Assembly (NCBI GenBank): GCA_905147135.1
Contig: LR990053.1
Coordinates: 1,004,501-1,068,500 of the forward strand
Length of the DNA: 64,000 nucleotides
Direction of reading: 5' to 3'
DNA from: Blastobasis lacticolella
Lineage: Eukaryota > Arthropoda > Insecta > Lepidoptera > Blastobasidae
Shown: in pieces, positions 1 through 28,459 of the stretch
Layout: each line of letters begins with the position of its first letter
Position numbering within the stretch: position 1 is the stretch's first letter
The notes under the pieces: generated by a model
What the model was told of the DNA's origin: nothing
The model's input: the letters and a program-made list of their open reading frames with translations, nothing else
Database searches by the model: none
Program-made: the position numbers and the translations under genes

Positions 1-1204
1 CGCATTAGCAAAGAATAGGTTTATTTAGATTACACCGATTATCCGCTAGTTTGGTAAGATACTCTTATCAGTTGATTGGATATCACTTTAATAGACAAAA
101 CATTTCAACCTGTAGCTTTTGAATATTGCTAATATAAAATATACCGCTGTAACTCTAAATAAACAGTGTCAATGTATTAACACCCTCATTTCATAAAAAC
201 TATGTACACTATCGATAATTTTATATAATACTTATATTACTTACTCGTATATAGAAATAGGACCAAAATCACACGTAACAAAGTATTGCTTCATTCACGA
301 TTAAGTTAAAGACAATAGCGACATTCCTTACTTAATTTACAAAATTATTTTAAATCCCATAGGAATATTCCTTATGCTTTACTATATTTTCCAGTAAACA
401 TTAATAATTTGTGTACCGAATAATTTATATTCCATTCCATGAATATCTAAATATGCTTCTTCCATGGGTAGAATAGAATAAATTCATGTCATGCTCAACC
501 TTATCCCCAACTAAAAGGTCCATTACATCTAAAACACTTATTATAGTTACATCTAGTTTTTGGTGTGGACGAAATGATGTAATTTAGTTTCATCGATGAC
601 ACAACAAGTTCTGCCACCTGTTGTCAATTTAGGGAAGTACGTTGAAGGTAAAAATCGGAGAGTAAACTTCAAAATACACCTAGTTGAACATTCTTATGGC
701 GTTTGTATGATAGGTATATAGACCACAAAGAACGAAACAGATAGTATTTTCTAGGTGTTTGACAAAAAAAGTTAAAAGTTGGCACTCCGTTTTTATCTAC
801 TTGCAACCATCTCCGTCTCACACATTTTCTTTTCTACGTTTCGATGTTTTGTTTATTCATAAGTAATAAGTTGTGTTTTATTATAAATTAGTCACACTGT
901 CCTCTATTTACATTGCTGAGGTAATAACGGCATTTAGAGAAACGAAAAATCTTTTTTTTTTTCAATTAATTTTAGATTTAGAAAAAATTTAGACTGGCTG
1001 ATACAATTTAAAAAATAATATTTTTCAGTGCAACAAATAGTTGACAATATAAGTTATTCAACTAGAATTTAATTGTAACTATAATTACGAGTATATAAAA
1101 AGAGTTACTAATTAAAACAGTAAATATGGTTAATTTTCCAATTAGATATCCTTCAATAGACAATGCATTGTGTGTATTATATTGGGTTATGGTTTAACTA
1201 GGGT
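1..1204. other. AT-rich sequence, nothing recognised
   Basis: No long open frame, RNA gene or repeat family recognised on either strand. Confidence 0.6.
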
Positions 1205-1500
1205 GCAAATAAATTGGACACAGAGGTATAGAAGGAGCCTACTCACAGCTGAAGTTACAAACTATTTTTGTTTCTTCTTTAATGGTGCGTATAACGTCTC
1301 CAAAAGGGATGGCTATAGTTATCAAATACCCCTATATAACCACTACTATTGTCAAATTTCGGTGCCTTGGTCATCTTAATGGAAGTACTAGCTTTTTATA
1401 TGATATTGAGTCATTTATGTATAGTGGTGTCAGATAGGCAGTGTACATTCTCTATAGGTTGAGGCTCCATCTCTGCCCTATGTCCAATATCTTTGCTAGG
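1205..1500 (+). repeat. Interspersed repeat RA, copy 1
   Basis: Shares long runs (attggaca-agaggtatag, aaggagcctact, gccttggtcatcttaat, gacattgagtcatt) with the copy at 55812-56370. That copy carries a 270-bp insertion. Class unknown. The short frame inside is not evidence of a gene. Confidence 0.7.
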
Positions 1501-1830
1501 GTGTGATAAAAAGGTAAAGGTGACTGACAGACATCTGAATTATAAGCATTAGAAAAATAAAATCTGGATGAGCTGCACAAAAATTATACATAGATTTTAC
1601 AAATTTATAATTTTGTTACGTGTTTATATTTTTATATCATTATTTTTATTATAACTAAACAAAACGTTTTATACACTTCTACCACTATCTGATATTAATA
1701 AAATAATTTTTTACACCCATATGTAATATACGTCAAATAAAATAAAAATGAACAAGAATTTGCGATATTAAAATATTTTAGAAATATATAATTACTCTGC
1801 TCAATAAAGCTATTCAACTACGAAAATAAT
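1501..1830. other. AT-rich spacer, nothing recognised
   Basis: Low-complexity AT-rich sequence without a recognisable gene or repeat. Confidence 0.5.
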
Positions 1831-2105
1831 ATTGGCGTTAATGTCCCGGTTGTGCTCTCGCGCACGAGGGACCGGGGTCCGCCTTGACCATAATCCAGGT
1901 TTGGGTTGATCAGGAAATTACAGTAGAGCGATTGCCATCTGACCTCTGTGACTCTGGGGAACCTGAATAGATTGGATCATGGTTACACCTGGATGTGCAG
2001 GTTTTATGACGATGTTTTTCCTCACTGTAAGAGCATCGGTTGGTGTAAAATTAATGTACATAACTCAGGAAAGAGTCATTGGTACATGAAGGCAGTGGGG
2101 CAATG
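1831..2105 (-). repeat. SINE family S1
   Basis: Reads as the reverse complement of the full S1 copy at 6751-7235: tgtcccggttgtgctct, the cctctgtgac segment, and gagtcattggtacat near the lost tRNA-like head. Confidence 0.85.
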
Positions 2106-2293
2106 GGGAAGCTATTTAATATAGTAAATTCTACTAAATAATATTTACACTATCATACTCGTTTTGGTGAATATAATCTCTTTTCAGCAGAAACAATAGA
2201 CTTTAACCAAAAGAGTAGAAAACAAACGTCACTTTTGTATAAACACATAATCCAACAAATTCACGGAATAGTAAAGAAAAAATTCCAGGGCTC

Positions 2294-2440
2294 GTACCGC
2301 CTAACTCCGATAGTACGCCGCCATTTGATCCAATTGAGTAGCGACTAATCGCAGCAAGGCAGCTCTGGCTCTTCCTTGCTGTGATTGGTTCTTACTAAAT
2401 TGGATAAAGATGGCGGCAAACTATCGGAGTTAATCGGTAC
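2294..2440. mobile_element. MITE with about 35-bp terminal inverted repeats
   Basis: The left end gtaccgcctaactccgatag is mirrored by ctatcggagttaatcggtac on the right, and the inverted match continues through gccgccat. Total 147 bp, non-coding. Confidence 0.8.
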
Positions 2441-2799
2441 CCCTGCAGTTCTTGTTTCTATAGTTTTCGGTAGGTCTGTACCGCTTGGACTTTCCTCTTC
2501 TGTATGTAAGACAACATTGTTACTAAAAAGATGATATAGCATTCTTGCTCACTTTCACACATTGTCTGTAAGTGTGAGTGGCACAGCTATATCATTTATG
2601 TTCAGCTGTAACCTGACTGCCACTAATGATGGCATTATTCTGTTACTGTATGATTTGATAATCATACACAATATGAAGAAACGAATGTTAACGCCACCCG
2701 CTTTGACATTATAATTTCCCATATTAATCTATTAGTAGACATTAATTTGGTTTAAAACTCGACGAATAGAGCTCATATCGTCAGCTGAAGTGTGTTGAT
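2441..2799. other. Unique-looking spacer beyond the DCAF12 3' end
   Basis: May contain the rest of the DCAF12 3' untranslated region. No gene or repeat is recognised. Confidence 0.4.
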
Positions 2800-3390
2800 A
2801 CCAACTACATCACTTGCAAACCATGTTGTCTTGATCTAGTGGTCATCATGGTGTAGTCACCATCAGCAGAGCATGTTGTAAATATCACTACACCATCAGC
2901 ACAGCAAGTTGGCTAAAAATCTACAATATCAGCACAGCTTCTTGCCATGATCACTACACGATCGGTACACTGTTAGCATGTGCTATCTTGATCACTAAAC
3001 CATGCGCATAGCTTGTCCTCTTGATCACTATACCGTGTGCACAGCGTGTCATCTTGACCACTACACTATGAGCACAGCGTGTCCTCTTGATCAGCCGTGC
3101 GCACGGCATATCCTCTTGATCACTACACCATGCTCACAGCGTGTCCTCTTCATCACTACACTGCGCATAGCTTGTCATCTTCATTACTACACCATGCCGA
3201 CAGGGATACCTCTTCATCACTACACTGTGCTCACAGCGCGTCCTCTTGATCACTACACTGCGCACAGTATATCCTCTTCATCACTACACCCCGCACGGCT
3301 TGTCATCTTCATCACTACACCCCACACAGCTTGTCATCTTCATCACTACACCATGCGCACAGATACACAGCGTGTCGTCTTCATCACAGC
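2800..3390. repeat. Minisatellite, about 33-36 bp unit, in the DCAF12 3' UTR/downstream flank
   Basis: At least 14 degenerate tandem units built on atcactacac-catgcgcac-agcgtgtcctc, best preserved from 3000 to 3390 and fading toward 2800. It begins about 10 bp after the DCAF12 stop codon in transcription order. Confidence 0.9.
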
Positions 3391-3398
3391 GGGCCCGG

Positions 3399-19898
<16,500 letters not shown>

Positions 19899-20570
19899 TT
19901 TCACAACCAGATATGACTTCCAAATACACGATAAACATAAAAATTAACACGGGTCAACTAGTTACTTTCGTTTTGTTTTGTTGTACAATCCATAATGTGG
20001 CGACATCTTTCATTAGCAACTTTACGCATCACACTTTACGTATTATAATGAAAGCAATCGCTAACAAAACATTTTTTACTCACATCTAATTCATTAAACA
20101 CTATACCAAACACTTCAGAAAGCTAAATTTATTTAAGAAATTATCAATCAAAATGCAAATCTCTATCGAAATTTTTTTGTGACGGAAAGCTGGCTGGCTG
20201 TCATTCATTTGTGAAAAAAAAAAATGTTGCCGCAACAAAAATATCAACTCATAGTGATGCTACCACAGTTGAAAACCGTTGTTTACCGAAATAACTATGC
20301 TTACCGCATAAAACTATCATAGTTTGCACACAGATGTCACTGATAAAACATTTTTGACTCGTACTACAAAATAATGTCCTATTATAAGACCACGCTAATG
20401 CGCTTATTACACATGACTCAATTCAGTAGACTAAATGATTCAGTTACTGAATTCAGTCAAATGTAATCGCATTTAGCAAGTTAGGTTTCTAAATTTAGCA
20501 GAAAGTATGGTTTCTGAATTTAGAAGCCTAATTAGAAACGCATTTAGGAAGGTGTAATAGCATTTAGTAA
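19899..20570. promoter_or_regulatory. DCAF12 upstream region, putative promoter side
   Basis: AT-rich sequence directly upstream of the DCAF12 start on the minus strand. It must hold the 5' untranslated region and core promoter if no upstream non-coding exon exists. I see no clear TATA box, initiator or CpG island, so the call rests on position only. Positions 20395-20560 contain short self-complementary runs built on gaattcagt and catttag. Confidence 0.3.
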
Positions 20571-20577
20571 CTTAAGT

Positions 20578-20679
20578 GCGCTCCGCATGTTCGCCGAAAC
20601 TTCCGGTGAAACTTTTGCCGGGACTTTTGCGCTCCACATGTTCACCGAAACTTCCGGCGAAACTTTTGCCGGGACTTTG
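20578..20679 (+). repeat. Direct tandem duplication of 51 bp
   Basis: gcgctcc-catgttc-ccgaaac and acttttgccgggactttt occur twice, 51 bp apart, with few changes. Confidence 0.85.
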
Positions 20680-20769
20680 GTCGGCCTCTACATTCTCGCC
20701 TATTAGGGATGTGGTGGGTGTCAAAACGCGTCGACATTATATCGATTCATCGGTGTAATATCGCTAATC

Positions 20770-20875
20770 TGCTGTAAACAGGGTCACAGAGGTGATAGCA
20801 CCTGCTCTACTGTAATTACTTGATCTACTAATATCCTGGATCATGGTCAAGTGTACCCCGAACCTGTTACGGGAA
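20770..20875 (+). repeat. SINE family S1, 3' fragment
   Basis: acagggtcacagaggtgat, ctctactgtaattacttgat and tcctggatcatggtcaag match the S1 body. Confidence 0.65.
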
Positions 20876-21044
20876 AAAGCGCTAGAAATATAAATATAAA
20901 ATCGATCAAATCGAGACGACAACAAACTATCTCTACTTAGTCTATGAAATAGGCGAGACATGCCAAACATGCACGGGACTACACGAATACTCCCTCTACA
21001 TTCTCGTGTTCCCGCGGAACTGTCCACATGTGGAGCGCGCTCTA

Positions 21045-21105
21045 ACACTCATAACACAAGCTTTGCTTACTTTGGAACTAGATGGCGCTGTGTGAATTAG
21101 TTCAA
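21045..21105 (+). repeat. SINE family S4, 3' end
   Basis: cataacacaagctttgctta and gaactagatggcgctgtgtg match the S4 3' end. The following 340 bp hold nothing I recognise. Confidence 0.7.
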
Positions 21106-21441
21106 GCATATTCAAGTATATTAATTACAGTCCTATAGTATGACAAAAAAAATAATGTGCCACTGTAGGTAATGCTGGAATCTCTTCGCATTGTGAGCTC
21201 TCGGATCTGATTCGGTGTCAGTATCAGTATGGGTTACAGCCCGATTGTGGGACCATGGACTCCGTGTTTGCCCTGAGTACTCTCATGGAGGGTTAAATAG
21301 TTTTGGTTTTTAGAAGTGTAGGTACCTTCCTCACCTTTCCTGCGTCTTCGTTGATGTTTAAAATAGGGGGTTGGTAGAAACTCTCCTCGCGGTCAGATCC
21401 AAAGTAGTACCTTCTTGGTTCTCTACTTTTTGATACCTAGG

Positions 21442-21687
21442 TAGAGCTCGTCTAATCTAAAATGACGCGCCCCACTATTGCATTAACGCACACAAGCAAG
21501 TTTAAAATATGGATGCAATACCGCCGTTGTAATTGGTCATTCAGTTGCCGGTAAGATTAAAACGTAGGAGCACGCGTCGTTCATTGGCTCCCACACAGAT
21601 GAAGTGTCGTTATCAATATTTGCACTCACACATCGAAATCAACTAACTAAGTAGTGGGGCGCGTCATTTTAGACTAGACGAGCTCTA
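21442..21687. mobile_element. MITE with 36-bp inverted repeats, copy 2
   Basis: Nearly identical to 14759-15013 across its length. The 36-bp ends are intact and TA flanks the element. It is 246 bp, with four substitutions seen by eye plus a 9-bp gap near 21519. Confidence 0.92.
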
Positions 21688-21689
21688 CC

Positions 21690-22812
21690 CGTTCACTTAA
21701 AAAATAAAAAGCATTTTGTGTTCGTCCAGCTGCATTATTCAAGTATCACGACAGTAAAATAAAGCTAAAGCACTTCTGAGTCGGAGGATTGCAACTATCT
21801 TTAAGAGTGTCTTGGGCCCCGAGAAAGATTACACCACTTGTCCCACACGAAAGAGAAATAACGCAGTTATTTAACAGACAATAAGTAAATGTCACTATTT
21901 CTCAGATAGCAGTGCACTGCTTCTCTGTCAGTTTATGTAAATGCAGTCAAATGCAGTAAAGCCCGCAGTACTGCGGTGTAATAATGCCATCCCTTACTGG
22001 AACACTTCGCTCTTATTATGTCGCCTTAGTCCTTGCTTTTAAAATCATAAAATAAGAAGTAAGTTTTTTGTAAGGTACCTACGCTTTAAAGATTATTTCA
22101 TCATCGACAGGCCATAACTGACAGAGTCCATTGCTGGACTTTTGCATCCTCCACGGTAGAGGAGAGCTTTGCCAAACAGTTCGCTACATCTTAAATTTGA
22201 AAAATAACCAGGTAGGTGCTTACATACTTGACAAAATAAAAAGATTTCTTCTATTTCTTCGAGTGCTTTAATCCTTGGGATGGAAATTAGCTATTTTACT
22301 ACTTACATTGGGAACGTACCTACCCACTAGGTACGACTGAGAATAAAGTTTTCGTACCAAGTAGTGTCAAAGGCAATTTAAAACGAGCATAGTGATCAGT
22401 TAATAAAGAAAAAAGTGTTTTGCTATACGATAATAATGGCCGTCACGGGGATTACCTATCTACTTGTTATGCCCGATATAAATTGGTCGCGTGTTTAGTA
22501 TAGCTGACAAGTACAGTACATCCACCCTTCTCTAACCTTCTTTCGACATCTCGGTCATAGGGACCGCGTCAAACCTAATCTTTTAGGCGCGCGCACTTCT
22601 TGACACCCACAAATCCTGTTTTTCCTAGCACTCTCCCGAAACGGGCTGACACCACTGCCCCGTCACTGACACATCTTTCTGCCCCGTCGGCCAGCTCCCC
22701 TCCATCTTCACTCTATCCTTCTTCTCTCTCCTGCTGCTTCTACTCTTCCTCCATTCTTCTCGCACGATGTCTTGCAGATGCGAATTCTCGCAGTCGCGCG
22801 ATGTTCGTTATA
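21690..22812. other. Spacer, mostly unrecognised
   Basis: Contains a diverged S3 piece at about 22095-22175 (catcatcgacaggccataac, tccattgctggactt). The pyrimidine-rich stretch 22600-22790 encodes nothing recognisable. Confidence 0.45.
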
Positions 22813-22955
22813 TCATCATATCAGCCAGAAGACACCCACTGCTGGGCATAGGCCTCCCCCAGAGATCTACACAAAGACCGGTCCTGTGCTTTCCGCATCC
22901 AGCTGGTACCTGCGATCCTTACCAGGTCGTCGGTCCACCTTGTAGGAGGCCTATA
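22813..22955 (-). mobile_element. RTE LINE 3' fragment with target duplication
   Basis: Reverse complement of the end of the LINE at 57957-59736: cccactgctgggcataggcc, agatctacacaaagaccgg and accaggtcgtcggtccacct. It is flanked by ttcgttata (22804-22812 and 22956-22964). The 143-bp length starts at the same element position as 7079-7224. Confidence 0.88.
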
Positions 22956-22976
22956 TTCGTTATAACTGCTTGAGAA

Positions 22977-23265
22977 TTTAAGATCCAAGCCCTTCGCCTC
23001 GGCATCCCAGCGCTTCTGTCAGGCGTCTAGCGCTTCAACGTAGGCGACTTTCTTTAGTGCGGTTACTTTCCTCCCTGTGAACCATTCACGACTCGCTTCC
23101 ACCTTTCTCGTCCTCGCCACTTCCAGGTCCATGAGCAGGACACCAGCAAGTACCCCTAGAGCGGCGGTCCTTGTGGTACGGTAAGCCTTCTTTAGAAAAA
23201 TCAGTGCCGGGCGCTGATTTCTGAGCAGACGGCTCTTCACCACGTAAACCCGACGTCTATCACAT
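22977..23265 (-). pseudogene. Non-LTR retrotransposon ORF2 C-terminal fragment (R1-like)
   Basis: The minus-strand frame reads VVKSRLLRNQRPALIFLKKAYRTTRT with breaks, then AALGVLAGVL, DLEVARTRKVEA and a stop, after which QKRWDAEAKGLDL continues in frame. The pattern 'K-YRTT..AALGVLAG..P.DLEV' is typical of the region after the reverse transcriptase in R1-clade LINEs. I assign the clade only tentatively. Only about 95 codons remain, no catalytic motif is present, and an internal stop follows the segment YVEALDA, so it is dead. Confidence 0.65.
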
Positions 23266-23269
23266 CATA

Positions 23270-23812
23270 CTGAGTCAGCATACGTCACCGTAGTGAGTAG
23301 GTACAGTGGCGTAAACCGATCGGACAGTAGCGAGTCAACTTGGCTGGCAAGCTGACTCACAAGTGGATTTTTGCAAGTGCACCCTTCGCCCGCGCAACAC
23401 TCAAGGCATTTTGTACTTAAGGTATTTCGTCTGGTGGTAGGACTCTGTCAAGCGTGAGGAGTCCGCCTGGGTGAGTACCACCGCTTTATCTATATCTGCC
23501 GCCAAGCAACAATCTTGCATTGTTGTGTTCCGTCATTTCATCTCAGTCCTCACAGTGACAACGCACCTTCTGCATTTGTGTTACCTGCAATCTAAATGTA
23601 TGAATTGTAGGTGTTGTGGGCGACGGTTACCACCGGTCGGTCGGTCTATCAGGTGGACTGTCTGCTAGTTTGTCACTGAGTAGCAAAAAATAAAAAGCAA
23701 AAAATGTATTTTTGTCGTTCCTCGTCCAATTCAACAGAGAAATGCCACTGAACTCTAGAGTAAACAGTAACTTTGTACTCGCCACTCACCGCTGTCCTTA
23801 CCAATAAATATG
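23270..23812. other. Spacer, nothing recognised
   Basis: No gene or known repeat family seen. Confidence 0.45.
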
Positions 23813-23814
23813 CT

Positions 23815-24060
23815 TGCACAAATTCACACAGCGCCATCTAGCCCCAAAGTAAGCAAAGCTTGTGTTACGGGTGTTCGATAACTGATAAACTTCTTAAGTA
23901 TACGCTTTTTTAATACATATTTACTATACATACTACACCCAGAACCATAACTGAAATTAAAATTCATCATTTCAAATTCTGCTCGCCCGGGAATCGTACC
24001 CGGGACCCCTGTGTGGCGACCGGCATGTTAACCAACTGAACCGCTAAGGTCATCAAGCAA
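23815..24060 (-). repeat. SINE family S4, near full length
   Basis: acacagcgccatctagcccc and aagcaaagcttgtgttacgg (3' end) lead to a tRNA-like head with inverse B-box gggaatcgtacccggg and aaccaactgaaccgctaagg. The head is too diverged for a functional tRNA. Confidence 0.85.
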
Positions 24061-24339
24061 ATGTGAATCGGGCATTAGCTACAGAGACTTACCAACTTGA
24101 AACATAAAGTCCAACCAGCAACCCTGACCCACATTCGCCGTCATCCCGCACCCTCTTCACATAATAGCCGTCAAGTGCCGTCAAGTCGAGTCAATAGATG
24201 AAAACCGCGTCGACTGGGACCATCGTGAAGTGCGGGAAGGGAACTATTGGCTGATTGATGGGAATACACTGAGATGTCATAATCATAAACTATAAACTTT
24301 ATAAATAATACTATAAACTAAATAAATAAAACATAAAAT

Positions 24340-24510
24340 TATAAATAATAAACTTTATTGCTTTCTTGTGGTTGTTACAGATGTTACAATATTTTTTAGT
24401 TTCACACAAGAACCCTGCTAGGGCACTGCAAGTTACAACGTTTTTGTACAGAGACAAAACTACAACTTTTAATATAAGCCTAAGAATATAGTTTTACAAA
24501 ACTAAATTAA
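24340..24510 (-). repeat. LINE 3' tail
   Basis: On the minus strand it ends gcaataaagtttattattta, a polyadenylation-like 3' terminus. The body includes acaagaaccctgctagggca. Confidence 0.5.
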
Positions 24511-24539
24511 CAATTCAAAACACCTACATATACTTGTCT

Positions 24540-24875
24540 TGACGTAGTTTAGTGTCTGAGAGCGTTCGGGGTGCTACTTGAATGCGAGAGGTACCGGGTT
24601 CGAAACCCAGTGCCGACAAGTACCAATGACTCTTTTCTGTGTTATGTAGGTACAGTAGCTGAATCGTAGCTCTTACGGTGAGGGAAAATATTGTGACGAA
24701 ACCTGCACATTCATGAGCAACCATGATTCAACCTGGTCAGGTTCCTCTGTTAACAGGGTCACGGAGGTCAAATGTCAGTCAATCCACTGGACCTTATCTG
24801 CCAAATCCTGGATTATAGTCATGGCGGACTACGGGCCCTCGTGTGCGAGAGCACAACAAAGACATTAACCCCAAG
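24540..24875 (+). repeat. SINE family S1, full length
   Basis: B-box gggttcgaaacccagt, accaatgactcttttctg, gggtcacggaggtcaaatg and tcgtgtgcgagagcacaac. Same layout as 6751-7235. Confidence 0.85.
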
Positions 24876-25262
24876 ATTATTTCATAAACTGCATTAATCG
24901 AATTTTTATATAGGTAGGTACATAATAGGATGGCAAATAATAAATTGGTCCGCAATAAGGGTGGCAAACGAGGACGCAGTACACCTGTTAGTAAGTAACA
25001 ATGTTGCTTAGGTAACATATACATAAACAACATATGTATGTTACCGGAAATGTGTGAAATTTAGGAATTGTATAAATTACAAGTAAGTACTTTCCTTAGA
25101 TGTAATTTTGCAAGTAGTTTTACAACTACACGGCCGAACAGGTGCCCAAGTAACTTTTATTTACCTCTAATGCTATTGATATTCAATTGCGACTATATTA
25201 TGATTGAGACAAATTGGGTATTCTGCTAAAACTTTATATCGATAGAGTCGTGATGGAATAGT

Positions 25263-25680
25263 AATGAGGAGTTTTCCAGTAGGTATTGATAGTTTGTTTC
25301 AAAAAGCATCAATAGATGGCGCTCCTACAATTTTGGTAATCTTTTTTAAATCTGTATGATGGTGGCAGAGATTTCATGCAGCCAACTAATACTAAACTTA
25401 AAAATAAAATGTTTATTAATATAATCATAACTGTTAAAGGCTGAACGAAATGTGAAAAGAAATATTTATAGAAGTTCGCACTATGTTCCATTATTATTAC
25501 AACCTCTAAAATGGTTGAAAACTATTGACAAATACCATATTATCCAATACAACGTACCCAGTGTTTATATTCTGTTTGCTAAGAACATATTTCAAGCGAT
25601 TATCAATTACCAAAATTGTCGGGGCGCCATCTAGTGAGTGGTTAAGAATTCTTTAGATACCTATTGGAAAACTGCTCATT
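25263..25680. mobile_element. 400-bp foldback MITE, copy 2
   Basis: Matches 7403-7802 nearly end to end, with an added segment near 25503 (ctctaaaatggttgaaaact). The ends aatgaggagttttccagtag and attggaaaactgctcatt are inverted. Confidence 0.88.
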
Positions 25681-25754
25681 GGCTACCGTTAATTTTAATG
25701 CACAACCGAGTTACAATTGAAATATCAAATGATTTATTGTTCGCATGCACCCGT

Positions 25755-25910
25755 GGTTGCATCAAACACGCCGCAGCCAGAATCTGGAATGACCTCTAAC
25801 CTCCAGTGCGATCAACATCATCCCTCAAGCTTCCTACATTCCGCAAGGAATGTGCAAAATGGCTGCTGCTGAACTATTCACGGATTGGAAGTCTAGATCA
25901 CTGTTTTTGA
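25755..25910 (+). pseudogene. LINE ORF2 C-terminal fragment (CR1/Jockey-like)
   Basis: Reads KHAAARIWNDL, a stop, then PPVRSTSSLKLPTFRKECAK in the same frame. 'AAAR.WN.LP..VR..SSL..F' is the usual closing segment of CR1/Jockey/R1 reverse transcriptases. It is short and broken. Confidence 0.65.
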
Positions 25911-26845
25911 TGATATTCCTCTTGATGATATTTTTAAACTTAATTTAAATTTTTTGTGTGCCATAAACGTAACTAAATTGTAACTGTTGGTGGTTTTTAG
26001 TCTTAAATCTGGCCATGACAGAATACCAGCGGGTGTGGGTTTCACCTTCATTCATACGCTGAGTCATGAATCATTTTGTCTACAAGAAACTTTCGTATTA
26101 AACAGACATTGTCACAAATATATATTAATTCATTTGCAAAGAAAGATTTATATTTGATTCTATTCTATTTTAAAAGCAGATTAATGAAATGCCACTAGAA
26201 GTAAATCAGAATGATGATGAATGCATGCATAATTTCAAAATCACGGGTGCGTTGTCATTTTCGAACGTACAATTAAGTCCTACCTAGCCCAACGCCTAAA
26301 TGGCCGGCTAACCTTCGTTGCCAGGAAATCGTCGTCGGGCTGGAAAAACTAGACTTATTGAATGGTCCGAGTGCGCAGGTCTCGTGCGGCCGTCTCCCTC
26401 TACGCGCCGCGTATACAGGGTGTCTACAAATTCATGATATGTATAATAAGTATGTTAAAAAAAAAGAATAAAAGCAGTTCCTCGGTTGTATAAAACGAAA
26501 AACACAAGTTATTTATATACAACACAAACATAGTGCGAAGACTAAAAAGGACAAAACCTTTTGAGTTAGTGTAGTGAATATTAGTGATAAGTAGTGCGAT
26601 GAGTGCTTACTGCAAAGAACACAATAACAATGTGTCTTCCCCTTAATAGAGACAATAAGAAAAGGTGTTAATGGACTCATTCTTATATTATTCTAACCTA
26701 GCAAATTATGTTAAATTTAAATTACTTATTAGTCTTTAGGCTAGATTGTAATTGCAATGCTCTACCTACTTGTCAGATAGGTAGATCATCATAGTGAAAA
26801 AAAAAAAAAATTATATACTTAAGCTATTTTTCATTGACACGATAA
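25911..26845. other. Spacer, nothing recognised
   Basis: AT-rich with poly-A runs near 26459 and 26800. No gene or repeat family recognised. Confidence 0.45.
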
Positions 26846-26849
26846 GAAG

Positions 26850-26910
26850 AAGAACACATGGTTTGCTTTCTTTGGGGTAAGATGGCTCTGTGTGAATTGT
26901 CCAAGCACAT
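26850..26910 (+). repeat. SINE family S4, 3' end
   Basis: cacatggtttgctttctttg and gatggctctgtgtgaattgt, a diverged S4 3' end. Confidence 0.6.
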
Positions 26911-27061
26911 TTATTTATTTATAATATCAAGGGATACCGTAGTTACGCATGTGCTCGTGATATCAAACATCTTTATCTATAGCAAATCAGAAATGGCGAA
27001 AAAAGTCAACTGTTTCATACAAATTTGAAAACTGGTTCTGCCAAAATGGATGAAACAGTTT

Positions 27062-27480
27062 TTTTAATGTTCTTCGGCAGGTGAACAGGCAACCTGGTCA
27101 TCTGATGGAAAGTGGTCGGCGCCGCCTATAGACATCAGCAACGCCAGAGGCGCTACAAATGCGTTGCCCGCCTCTACAGATACCTCTAATATACCTCTAG
27201 CGATCACAATATGATGGATGCCCTCTAAAAATGACACTGGGCACCCTGTAATTGTCTCGGTGTTTTATGTACCGTTTTTTTGTGATAACTGTAATTGTAT
27301 TGTAAATTATCATGTTGTAATAAATGTTTTCTTTCTTTCTTTCTGTCTCTTGAACGATCCCATGTCATCGTCCGAAGAAAACACTGTGGCTAGGAGCTCA
27401 TTCCACATCCGAATCGTACAAGCGAGAAACATTCTTTCGAATCTTCGCGTGGACACCACTAGAGCTAATGTATACGGTAC
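27062..27480 (+). repeat. SINE-like family S2 split by a LINE tail
   Basis: ggcaacctggtcatctgatgg to aatatacctct (27198), then after the insertion ctcttgaacgatcccatgtc to tcttcgcgtggacacca. Compare the uninterrupted copy at 16095-16320. Confidence 0.8.
27199..27350 (+). mobile_element. LINE 3' tail inserted in S2
   Basis: ctgggcaccctgtaattgtc to ttgtaataaatgttttc with a (tttc)n end. It interrupts S2, and ctct is shared at the borders. Confidence 0.65.
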
Positions 27481-27569
27481 CACGAGTACATGCATACATT
27501 ACCTCTTGGTATCATGAATTAAAAATCACCCTGTAAAGACCCCCAAGCCTGCTAATTTACGAATGACTC

Positions 27570-27635
27570 ATCATCACCGCCCTTATCAGTCTCACGAAAG
27601 GGGAGGTTATTGCCATAATCTTCATGCTTGGTAAT
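27570..27635 (-). repeat. RTE-related SINE family S3, fragment
   Basis: tctcacgaaaggggaggttat and ccataatcttcatgcttgg match the S3 middle. Confidence 0.6.
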
Positions 27636-27854
27636 TTCTTTCAATAGGAAATTTGATATTATTTTGGTATTCGACTACTAAGCTAAGTGACATATAATAA
27701 TAATAAATTCTACTGATACTATGAAAAAAAAAAGTGACTTTAATGTGGCTAACTGTCGAACGAAACTGTTATTAGCATGTGAGGCTGATCGGATTTATTA
27801 CTTCTATAACTACCTAAGTACTATAATGTTTTAAACTATCGCGGTTATTATTAC

Positions 27855-28025
27855 ACATTTTAAGGGTATGTTCCGGGTTTCCTACCGCGTAAATAAGTAC
27901 CTTTGTTGACGAGTAGCCCGATACTTCGACACAGTTGCATGCATCATGGGCACGGGACGACCCGTCCCGACGGCGGCGTCAACAAAGGTACGCGGTAGGA
28001 AACCCGGAACATACCCTTAAAATGT
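27855..28025. mobile_element. 171-bp foldback MITE
   Basis: acattttaagggtatgttcc at the left and ggaacatacccttaaaatgt at the right are exact mirrors. The match continues through gggtttcctaccgcgta and, after an 8-nt insert, cctttgttgacg. Confidence 0.92.
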
Positions 28026-28029
28026 ACCT

Positions 28030-28455
28030 AAGTACTATTGCTACGAAAAGTCAAGTTTGTGTGCAAACATATATATTTGTCATCAGGTTGTGAACGAGCA
28101 GACCAACATTATATGGGTCTTCTAAGCCTCTACTATCGCTACACAGCGGAATTTTTCTCATACTCATGGATAACCCACGGTGCTTGGACAATCTAAAACA
28201 CAATCGTATTAATCGGTGTTGATCCGTTAAAAGTGTTTGCAATGGAACGCCTGAGCTTCACGTAAATAAGAGGGACAACCTACAACAGGGATTAACCCCG
28301 GAATACAGAACAAAATACGTTTAAGGGATAAATACTACATACATAAACTACATACTATATGGGATAATAAAATAACGGGATGAGAATGATACGATTCCTA
28401 GAAGATTTTTTAAACACACAATAAAATCATATATTTTCGACTAGCTTTTAAGTTA
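28030..28455. other. Spacer, nothing recognised
   Basis: No gene or repeat family recognised. Confidence 0.4.
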
Positions 28456-28459
28456 AATT

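Noticed and set aside
2800..3390. CRISPR-like array
   Set aside because: Units are contiguous and degenerate with no unique spacers, and the DNA is eukaryotic.
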